The notes beneath the pieces were generated by a model. It was not told where the DNA came from. It ran no database searches and saw only the letters and a program-made list of their open reading frames with translations. A program made the translations under genes and the position numbers. Shown piece after piece: positions 55,577 through 64,000 of a DNA stretch of 64,000 nucleotides (position 1 is the stretch's first letter; each line of letters opens with the position of its first letter). The stretch is taken from the NCBI GenBank assembly GCA_020746875.1, contig JAGTJL010000022.1:434001-498000 (forward strand), written 5' to 3'. The stretch is from Rhexocercosporidium sp. MPI-PUGE-AT-0058. Its lineage: Eukaryota; Ascomycota; Leotiomycetes; Helotiales.

Positions 55577-56609
55577 GATGTCGATGATGATCTAGAAGGA
55601 AAGGGGAGGAGAGAAGGGAGGAAAGGCAGAGAGCCAGTGAAACTTAACCCTTGGTGCTAGCGGTTGAAGGTTATTTTGACCCCCACGCACGCTTGGCTGG
55701 AAGTATCATCTTCAAATCAACACTTCCAACGCTCTTGGTAGCAAACCATACACAGCTACAGCACTCTTCCTACCACGCAAGGCTCAACCTTGTGATCTGA
55801 CTTTGGTACATGCACTTCACAATCTAAACTTGGCGCCGCTTTTGCGGGTTTTGATTGACTGATTCAGCTTACGAATGCTGGGATAGCTAGAGTCCGTTTG
55901 AACAAATTTTTATATATGGAGGCGTAGTAACTGAACGGAGCTTGCCTATCTAATTACCTAAATGGCATGTCTACAGGATTACTAAATCAGGCACTGAGGT
56001 CTGTTGTACTTGAAGTATGCCTAGTACAATTTAAAGTCTAGCAGATCCAAAACGGAACAGCTAGATGGTACGTACCAACCATGGTGACCCGATTTGGACA
56101 CAGACATATTTGAGAAGCTCTGATGTTTGTGTTCAGGAAACTTATGTCTATTCCCTGGACTACAAACTCCTTGTCGCCACCTTGGATCTAACCTACAATC
56201 TCTTCGAATCAGGCACAAGCACACGGTACAAAAGTCTCTACCTCCTCCTCGAGATCATGTGATATCCTCCAGCATTGGCATCACAGGGTCCTCCATCCCT
56301 GCTCATGCATATGCAGGGCCGTCTCACTCATCCACACCACTCCTATCACGACTTGCTCACATGCAAGAATGCGAGACTTTTCTTATCTTGGGTGGCTCAC
56401 ACGACCTCAACCTTTATCTCTCGAAGAATTTAAGAAAACCCAAAACTCACATTAATCACTTTTGTCAACCGTTGAATCTTCATACAGGAACAAACACATT
56501 ATCGCCAACACATTCCCTTCCATACCGTCAAGTCAAGCTTATCTTCAACTTTCCAAGATTTTCTTCGTCTAGGCATCAACTTAGGCTACAGAAAAAGTAT
56601 CTATCTATC
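55577..56609. other. Intergenic, no gene recognised
   Basis: About 1 kb of ordinary composition after the transposon, with no supported gene. Overlapping open stretches near 56.0-56.7 kb are incompatible with each other and motif-free. Confidence 0.4.
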
Positions 56610-56982
56610 ATGGCATTCTCAGACACCAAAGGAGGCTATACAAGCACCACTGCACCTTCATCAGTAAGCTCCCTCCTCTCCGGCCCATTCACCGTCACCA
56701 TCTCTATCCCAAATCCCAACCTCAAATTCCTCAGCTGACACTACACCTCAGATCGAAAGCAACGTCGATATCGAGAAAGCTCCTTCCTCATCTTCTTCTC
56801 ACAACACATGGACCTACGGTACATTCATCATGAAAGACGTGCCGGACGTAGAGGATGAGAAGACGCGTGAAGATCGTCGAGGGGTGTTTAATGTTATTGT
56901 TCTGTCGCTAGTTGCTTCAGTTTTGCTTGTGGGCGCTTTCACAGCAGTCGCTTTTGTTATCGTTACGGCTGCTATGGGGTAA
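56610..56982 (+). CDS. Small single-pass membrane protein
   Basis: Two exons, 56610-56663 and 56752-56982, give a 94-residue protein; the 88-nt intron has a GTAAGC donor, a CAGCTGACA branch-like site and a CCTCAG acceptor, and phases agree. The N-terminal part is polar and Ser-rich (APSSSSSHN). An acidic/basic stretch (DVEDEKTREDRRG) leads into one strong transmembrane helix of about 25 residues at the C-terminus (VIVLSLVASVLLVG onward), ending AAMG. There is no signal peptide, so it looks like a tail-anchored or type II protein. I do not recognise a family. Correct splicing and clean composition support it as real. Confidence 0.65.
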
Positions 56983-57639
56983 TGCGGTGTTTGGACTCTT
57001 GGAGGTTTATATAGTGTTTTCAGTGCAGAAGTTTAGCCAGGGGAGGATGAGAGATACCCAGGTTTTTGTTGATTGTTTTCATGGATCGTGAAATTTCATG
57101 TTGTTTTTGTCCCTGTTATCATTATCTAGATGATGGTATCGGCTTCTATGTGATATATTGTATGAAATCTCCTCGGAGACTTTTTCACTGCAACTTACCT
57201 CTCTCCTTTGCCCATGCCCCCAATCCCCGATCACGAATTCTACGTGGCACCGAGAACATACAAGCTAAGCTTACTTCTCCAAGTCCAACAAGTTATCGAA
57301 AACAGTAGCCTTGTTGTTTTCCATCTCCAGTATGCTCTAACATCCACATCCATGCTGTTCAGATATCGAGCTTGATCATATTCCTAGCCCAATGTAAGTT
57401 GAGGTGCGCGGACAAACCCTTTCCCCCTAGCTTCCTCTCGCCTAACAGCACAAGTCATCTTCATTCTTGTCAACTCTAAAGACGGATCCCTGCGCACTCA
57501 CAAGTTGAATTCAAATTAGAGACCAGAGTCGGAACTACTTGAACTGGTGTTCGCATGTAAAGTATATACATATAAACAAACTTAGTATGCAAGAATTAAC
57601 AGCCCACCAGTTTTCTCTCACCAACTGCTTTATTTATCA
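56983..57639. other. Intergenic between converging genes
   Basis: About 0.65 kb with no supported gene; it should hold the 3' ends of both neighbours. Confidence 0.4.
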
Positions 57640-58913
57640 TTACCAAAAAGTAGTTGCTCCAATATCAGCTCCACTAGCCGGAATCAAGAAATCGCTCCCC
57701 ACAACCTTTCCACTACTAGCCCTCGCACCCGTAACAGCAGACGAACTGGTGCTCTTGAAGCTCGCATCACTCCACGTCCCACTCTGCCAGCTGTTTCCCG
57801 TCTGCGTCTGAGTCCCACTGAAGCTGGTCTGGCTATTCCCATTGCTGACTGCGATATTAGCCTTGAGCGTTGATTTGGAAGATGCCATCTTGAAACCCGA
57901 ATCGCCGTTCTTCCAGGCTGTGTTGCGGGTCAAAACGAAGTTTCCAGTCTGGCCGTTATCTGTGAATCCTTTGGCTGCGTTAGAGAAGGCGATGCAGTTG
58001 GTTACGACGTGGTTGGCGGCTCCGATATCTCCCGAATTACCTCCGCCGAGCTTGAATCCGTTTCCATCGCCTTGGAAATCGGAGAATCCCCAGCTAATCA
58101 ACATTAGTATATATTCAAGCAGCCTGTTGAGAATGCTCCATACCGGTTGACACCATTACCCCATGAAATGGTATCCTCGATAGTGATGGCAGACTTGAAT
58201 TCCCAAAGATCAAGCCCATCATCGACATTGTTCCAAAGTCTAGCGCCCTTGAGGAGGTTTCCCTCTCCACTTCCCTCCTTGCAAGCGAACCCATCAGCAC
58301 TCTCTCCGTTCTTGCGGGGATCCCGGTTCATGTAGGAGTCGAGGTAGAGAATGGTGTTCTTGGCTGAAGCACCTTGCATCTGGAAACCAGTCTCGTAGTT
58401 ATCATGAGTGATGAGACGCTCGTAGAGGTTGTTGGAACTATCGACTGCGTAGACACCATATGGGCCATTGATCAACCTTCATGCATATCAATAAATGTTC
58501 AAAAATCTACCCGAGAAATCTTACTCCAAGCCAAAGAACTTCCAAAAGTTTGCTTTCTCGATATGCAAGATACCACGGCTTGCACCAGGAACACTTCCAC
58601 CCACAGCGGCTGGGGTGAATGGAAGACCCTCTCCATCAATAACAACTTTCTCGCCAGAGAATGAGGATAACGTGATCGGCGCCGAGGCAGTCCCACTCTT
58701 GGACTTGATCTGGATGTTGGTAGTAAGCGAGTAAGTTCCAGCACGCAAAAAGATCGTGTCGCCAGCAACGGCTTTGTCAACTGCGACTTGAATGGATTTG
58801 TACGGGGCGGTCATCGTTCCGGCTGCGGTATCAGAGCCGGAAGGCGAGACGTAGAGAGTAGCGCTGAACGCCGCATTGGCGGATATGAGGACGAGGAAAA
58901 GATTGGACAGCAT
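57640..58913 (-). CDS. Secreted pectate lyase-like right-handed beta-helix protein (PL9 type)
   Basis: Three exons, 58913-58525, 58476-58144 and 58093-57640, encode 391 residues with consistent phases. A signal peptide (MLSNLFLVLISANAAFSA) precedes the PL9/DUF1565-like opening: LYVSPSGSD, TAPYKSIQVAVDKAVAGDTIFLRAG. Beta-helix rungs follow: GVYAVDSSNNLYERLITHDN, GFQMQGAS, the calcium-type motif SADGFACKEGSGEGN, NNVDDGLDLWE, DGNGFKLGGG, HVVTNCIAFSNAAKGFTDNG and NTAWKNGDSGF. These D-G-(F/L) turns are typical of PL9 pectate/rhamnogalacturonan lyases. It should act on plant pectin outside the cell. The exact polymer is not set by sequence. Confidence 0.9.
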
Positions 58914-59599
58914 TTTGGAGAATCAAAACAAATTACTGTAAATGATAAACGAGCAAATGGCACGCTGACTAAGGCTCCAAGACAGATGACCTGGAGAAAC
59001 TGACTTATTACCTGGAAATACTTCTTTATATTATACCCAAACATGACTCCAGTTATAAAAAATAAGGAGAATTTTAATTTCTCCATCAATCCACATACAC
59101 TCTATCTCAAGCGAGGCTTTGGAGACGGAGTGTGGACGGCTTAATATTTCACCGGAAAGGGGGAGGAAGTTGTCGCTTGGCAACTTGCCCGCTGAGCGTG
59201 AACCCTGCATGGACTTCCCCAATCCCACAAACCAGACGATTTGCAGCTGCAGCAATACAACCCCGCACTTTTATACATTTTTATATTTCGAACTTTCGCT
59301 GCTGTTGTTCTCCGTCCGAGATGTTTTTCCGTTTTTCAAGCCACTCTACAAGAGTAGTGATAGTGGAGTTGAACAAACGGAATGTTGTCGAGGGGTTTGT
59401 CAATGCTAAATTACCGAGCCGGACGCATGACTCTCGAATTTCCCATCTCGAAACAAATAACTGCGAAACTGAGACAAGGAATCAGAAGATTGCTCGAATA
59501 AGACTTCAACAAGGGATAAGCTTGATGCTAGCACAATTTGGCTCAGGCGAGATGTTTATAACGGTAGCAGAATCGGAAAACCGTATTCGGTGTCTAGAC
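58914..59599. other. Intergenic, pectate lyase promoter side
   Basis: About 0.7 kb upstream of the lyase; no supported gene. Open stretches near 59.12-59.6 kb carry no motif. Confidence 0.4.
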
Positions 59600-60369
59600 T
59601 CACCATCCAAAAACCAATATTGAACAACTCCAAAGCTTCTCTCGCCCCCTCGGTCCACTCTGTCCTTCGTATCCGGGAGAGATTGTGGATGAAGAAGAGC
59701 CTTCGCATTCGGCCTCCCAGGAAGGACATACTGCTGCTCCTCCGGTTAACACTTCCCATCCTTCGGTTGAAACGTCCCGATCCTCTCTCACACAATCTCC
59801 ACCCATCGAGACAAGAAATTTGCTCTGCCCTTGTGCGCTCATCATCATAGTCAGTACTACATCTCGCATGAACGGAACAGAACCCTCCACACACGACCTT
59901 GCCTCATCGTACCCAGACTCAGCTTCAACATAACTATCACTCGGCATCTTGCCCACTAACAATATACCCCCCGGCTGCAATGCACTCGCAGACTTAAACA
60001 CCGCGGCATGGAATTCACCAAGGGATAACCGCATGTGAGCAAATACCATGGATACACCGGCAAATGCGCCTGATGTATGAATCAGCATATCAGAGACGCT
60101 GAATCCGCGTTCAACTTGACTCTTCGCGCGTGCGGCCATTTTCGGTAAGATGTCGAGGCCATTTGCGAGGAGGGTGGCTTGAGAAGCATTTAAGAGACAG
60201 TGATGCCGGTGCCGCGACCGATGTCGAGGACTTTACTAAAGGGGCGCAGGAGGGAGACTGCGCGCGTGATGAAGGAAGTCTCGATTTCGTTGGCTGTATA
60301 TGCGATTTCGTAGGAGATGTTAAGGGCTTCGAATGTTTTGGGCCCGGAGAGTGAACTTTGGGTTGACAT
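59600..60369 (-). pseudogene. SAM-dependent methyltransferase pseudogene
   Basis: From ATG 60369 the frame reads ALNISYEIAYTANEI, ETSFITRAVSLLRPFSKVLDIGRGTGI, then VS stop ML. The TAA stands where relatives have Gln (CAA to TAA). After a frame change the sequence resumes with FSVSDMLIHTSGAFAGVSM, FHAAVFKSASALQPGGILLVG and MPSDSYVEAESGYDE, the rest of a class I methyltransferase fold. Motif I is GRGTG where GCGTG is usual. The C-terminus is not recognisable. Dead copy of a small-molecule methyltransferase. Confidence 0.75.
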
Positions 60370-60543
60370 TAGGGGGCGGGATGAGTATCGATGGGTGGAA
60401 GTTGTGGGTGCTGGAGAAGCAAAACTCGATGTGTCCTAAAGCTTGAAGGGTAGTGTGAAGGAGAGGAGAAATGAGATTCCCAGTAATGACACCGAACAGC
60501 TGTTTGAAAGGATGGGATGCTGACTGAGATTGCCAATAAGTCG

Positions 60544-60567
60544 TGATCTGATCTGATCTGATCTGAC
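60544..60567. repeat. GATCT pentanucleotide microsatellite
   Basis: Four to five tandem copies of TGATC/GATCT between the methyltransferase remnant and the NAD(P)-binding gene. Confidence 0.7.
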
Positions 60568-60947
60568 TTGCTGATTGAGGGTCAAGCTTACATCCAGATG
60601 TTCGTAAGCGAGCCTCTATCGGGCGGCGTTCTCAGAGCAGGAGTTCTCGGAAGAGGATGGGCGAATGTAAGTAGAAGATGGTAATACGAGCAGAACTATT
60701 TCTGGAGCCGAGGTTACTGGCCAACAACACTCTATGAGCTGGCGGCAACGTGGGAAGGAGAAGAGAACATATAAAAACGTCCAGCCGGGTAGCCACTTAG
60801 CAGGAATTCGTGAAGTACGCCGGCCGACAACCAGCTGATCGCATGACATAGGCAGGACCCTTGTCATGTAAAACGCCATCAGATGCATCCGTGGACTGTC
60901 TCTTGTGACAGACTTCGAAGGTGTCAATTCATCCCTTTATACCCGCT

Positions 60948-61710
60948 TCAAGCATTCGACACCAAAGGACACGCACAAACCCACTTCTGCTCCTCCAACT
61001 CCCCCAGAATCCACCTCGCCAACCTCCCCCTATCTAACCGCAACCCATCCCTCCCCTTCTTATCACCCACATAACAAGCCTCGACCTCGCCCTCACTCTC
61101 ATCCAACTTCTTCCCCGACAACAAAGGCACCCTCAACACCGTCCATTTGATCTTCTCCCCTAGATCAACAGTAGCTTGTGCCATGCCTCGTATCTCGTCG
61201 TAGGTATCTCCTCCGATGACGCGGACGTACATATTTATAGCTACCCACCATTTCAAGGAGGTTCTATCTTCAGGGGCGGAGTAGGAGGCGGTTGAGAGGG
61301 TTAGGATGCGAGTGTAGGAGTAGTTGAGGAGGTGGGGGTAGAGGGTTTGGAGGGCGTGTGTTATGGGCTGTTGGTTAGGAAGTCAGCATCTGCTTCCTCT
61401 CCCAAAATATCAGACAAGCAAAGGAGGTATAGCAACATACTGTCCCCTTCTTTTCCCCAAGAGTCGGACCAGCCAACGAGACGAATACTGTAGCTCCACA
61501 TGCAGCGGCCTTCTTCAATCCTTCTTCATCTCCAAACTCTCCTTGTATGATGTGGATATTTGGGTTCGAGGAGATGTCGGATGGGATCTTGGATGGCGTG
61601 CGCACGTAGAGGGTTAGGGTGTAGCCTGCTTCTAGAGCTGCGTATGTGAAGATTGTGCCGCATATTCCCGTACCTCCCAGGAGGAGGATGTGGTGTTTTG
61701 ATGATAGCAT
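60948..61710 (-). CDS. NAD(P)-binding Rossmann protein (NmrA/atypical SDR type)
   Basis: Two exons, 61710-61441 and 61367-60948, give 229 residues; the intron has a GTATGT donor, a CTGAC branch-like site and an AACAG acceptor, in phase. I start at ATG 61710 because the dinucleotide motif ILLLGGTGICG follows within 10 residues, as in relatives. Further motifs are LYVRTPSKIP, IIQGEFGDEEGLKKA, FVSLAGPTLG, RILTLSTASYSAP and KWTVLRVPLLSGK. It lacks the classical YxxxK, as in NmrA-like and NAD(P)H-binding epimerase-like regulators or reductases. It is a cytosolic protein; substrate and role are unknown. Confidence 0.85.
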
Positions 61711-62267
61711 GGTTGCTTTGAGGTTTGGGTGGAGAGACGAGAAGAGGCAGTGAAGGAGAGATCGGGCCGGTGGGCAAACTTGCGAAAAGCTCAAGTCATG
61801 ATAGACAGTATATCTTCATCCATCCAACATTCCTATCGTTTGTACCACCGTCTCGTCCGTTCCACTCAACCCCAAACTGCTGTCAAACCTTCAACCTCAA
61901 TGCGTCTGTCCGCGTCATGGATCCCAGCCCTTCTTGAAGCGACTTTCGCGCCAATCACCCAAAGAAGCCTAGTGCCAAACCTTATCTCTTATCTTGCCGC
62001 GCGATGACATAATAAGTCCTCGCTTCCAGAATTGGCAGTGAAAATCTGCTGCACGCGAGCAAAAATGCTGCAAGTGACAGTGACAAGGGAAGAAGGGCGC
62101 TGTTGCTACACCCACTCGCACCCACACCGTATCAATCCCTTCAACCTATCACAGCGGCCCTGAAAATAAGACATTCAAAGTCCTCACAGGACCATCTTCA
62201 CCACCTCCTTGCTCAATCTCACCTTTCCTCCTTCTTCTCTGTACACTCAACATCGAGAGGCTTCATC
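61711..62267. promoter_or_regulatory. Divergent promoter region
   Basis: A 557-bp gap between the minus-strand NAD(P)-binding gene and the plus-strand PQ-loop gene. It must hold both promoters, but I see no specific site I would defend. Confidence 0.4.
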
Positions 62268-63515
62268 ATGAACGCTCTTTTGTTGCTAAATCACGGTCAC
62301 AAGACCTTATCGGATTCTATGTCGGTTCAGGAGGCCTTATCGGGTATCTTTGGCAGCATCAGTCTTGCGACATGGATCTTTCTGCTGGTGAGTGGTGGCG
62401 TGCAGAGGTGGTGGAATTGAGGATATACTTGTTCGGACGGCGTTGACTGTTGTATAGGTCCCTCAGTTGTATCTGAATTATAAGACTGGTAGTGCGGAGG
62501 GTATTTCACTGGCGTTTCTCGGTGTTTGGCTTATTGGCGATATCACCAACTTGTCAGGTAGGTTTGGCGGAAATGTTACAGTCGTGGAGAGGCAAACCAG
62601 TGGAGGAGATGTTGGACAATCCTTATTGTTCTTATCACCACACCCGCCGCCCTCTCCCTCTTCTTCTCTCCCATATTTCCCCTCAACAATCCCTTCACCC
62701 GGTCACGTGCTCATGCTGATCTCAGCTGAAAAGGTGCTCTTTGGGCTGATCTTGTCCCGACTGTCATCGCTCTCGCCATCTACTTCTGCATTGCAGACGT
62801 CGTCTTAATCGCCCAATGTCTCTACTACAACCACGTCAACGCCAAAACCGCCCGTCAACAATCCGTCGCCTCGGCCGCAACTGAAGATGAACCGCTCCTC
62901 ACTCGTCGCCGAAGCAGCGACACAATCGGTCTCCCAGGTTCCCACAGACGACGCTCCTCTGCTGTCAGCGCTGGCCGGAACTCACTTACCAAGATCCTCG
63001 AGGAGGATGATAGTGATGATGGCAAGCCCTGGCTGAAGAACACGTTGAGTATTCTTGGCGTTATTGTAGTTGGCACGGCTGGTTGGGCAATCGCGTGGAA
63101 GTCAGGTGTCTGGGTTCCTCAACCTGAAGATAGCGATGTAGTCGGTCCACAGGCCACTGCTGTTGGTGCGAAGATCTTGGGCTACATTAGCGCTGTCTGT
63201 TATCTCGGGTATGCTATCCTTAATTCCTAGCAAACCTGCTCTCACTAACACCGCCTCAGAGCACGTATCCCCCAGATCGTTAAAAACTATCAAGAGAAAT
63301 CCTGCGAAGGCCTCGCCCTTCTCTTCTTCATGCTCTCCCTAATGGGTAACCTCACCTACGGCGCTGGTATCCTAGCCCACTCTCTCGAGAAAGATTATAT
63401 CTGGACGAACTTGCCGTGGTTGATTGGTAGTCTTGGAACCATGGCTGAGGATGCCATTATTTTCGTGCAGTTCAGAATGTATGCTCCTAAACCAACTACT
63501 GAGGCTGTAGAGTAG
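62268..63515 (+). CDS. PQ-loop vacuolar/lysosomal amino-acid transporter (Ypq/PQLC2 type)
   Basis: Four exons, 62268-62387, 62458-62557, 62734-63208 and 63260-63515, give 316 residues; every phase agrees. The two PQ-loop motifs are VPQLYLNYKTGSAEGIS and IPQIVKNYQEKSCEGL, each split from its upstream helix by an intron. Seven helices are visible. A hydrophilic Ser/Arg-rich loop (EDEPLLTRRRSSD, SHRRRSS) lies between the two halves; EDEPLL is an acidic di-leucine-type sorting signal for the vacuole. Yeast Ypq1-3 and human PQLC2 move cationic amino acids across the vacuole/lysosome membrane. Assignment is firm at family level. Confidence 0.92.
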
Positions 63516-64000
63516 ATTTGCGAGGAGTAGAGGGGATCGGTGGGATCGGTGCGGTGCTTTGCATGGAAGGGATAGGGATTGAAGAGTAATTTTCATCTTG
63601 GGATGGCTGAGATGTATTTGTATGCTTTTGGCGCTGAGTTCTCTTCCTGCTCCTATGGAGCTGGGAATGAGTGCGTTTGCTGCATTTTGGAATCATATGA
63701 GAATATTTCCTGGCTTCCTTTTTCGATTCCAATTTTCAAATTTAATCCCAATTTCAATTTCTCGAATCTCGGAACTAGAAGCCGCTAAAGCTTCCGAAAC
63801 CACGAACAAGTCACATATTGAAATTGAAGTTAAAGAATGGCATTTCCCGAGGCAAGCTCGATGGACTTGGACATGATTTTCCTCCTTGTCCCGCGATTTC
63901 GAGATATCGCCCTCCAGCCAAGCGAGCAACCGAATGCAACCCCCACCTCCACCGATACACATCCGATGTTCTATTACAGGTTTGCCTAGAAACATTTTGG
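63516..64000. other. Window end, no gene recognised
   Basis: About 0.5 kb downstream of the PQ-loop gene without a supported feature. Open stretches on both strands overlap and have no motif. Confidence 0.4.

Overview
The window is a piece of a filamentous ascomycete nuclear genome. The gene families (2EXR, HET, sedolisin, secretory lipase, PL9-like lyase) and AT-rich decayed transposons fit a leotiomycete-like plant-associated or saprotrophic fungus. Species cannot be fixed from sequence alone. Genes are widely spaced, on both strands, with short introns (about 45-175 nt) that have GT..AG ends and CTAAC/CTGAC-like branch points. Exon joins were threaded by eye and each gene model reported as intact keeps its reading frame through to the stop.

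Layout. 0-5 kb: a cluster of 2EXR-domain paralogs, two intact and two decayed. 5.2-8.5 kb: a head-to-head pair of Rieske-oxygenase relatives. The minus-strand gene keeps the mononuclear-iron site but lacks the Rieske ligands; the plus-strand gene keeps the Rieske cluster and a membrane anchor but lacks the mononuclear-iron site. 10.5-14.6 kb: a gene graveyard (amino-acid permease, sulfotransferase-like P-loop protein, BTB protein). 14.7-17.8 kb: a secreted SGNH hydrolase fused to FG-GAP/VCBS repeats. 20.6-27.6 kb: a class II glutamine amidotransferase (Dug3-like), a sedolisin protease and a secreted beta-propeller protein. 27.8-31 kb: MAPEG, J-domain-like and GNA1-like remnants plus a MITE-like element. 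32.4-36.5 kb: an AT-rich block with two decayed pogo/Fot1-type transposases and a large nested inverted repeat. 37-38.6 kb: a second SGNH hydrolase with coding microsatellites. 39-42 kb: a 2EXR scrap and a broken HET gene. 43-47.5 kb: a secreted FAD oxidoreductase and a secretory lipase. 49.8-51.4 kb: a FucP-like sugar transporter. 51.7-55.6 kb: a complete but dead hAT element with perfect 8-bp target-site duplications. 56.6-63.5 kb: a small one-TM protein, a PL9-like pectate lyase, a methyltransferase pseudogene, an NAD(P)-binding protein and a vacuolar PQ-loop transporter.

How it fits together. Many intact genes encode secreted or membrane proteins for external digestion and uptake (protease, lipase, two SGNH hydrolases, pectate lyase, FAD oxidoreductase, sugar permease). 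Between them lie many broken gene copies, several with CAA-to-TAA stops as expected from repeat-induced point mutation (RIP). The most unusual item is the divergent Rieske pair, where each protein lacks exactly the metal site the other retains.
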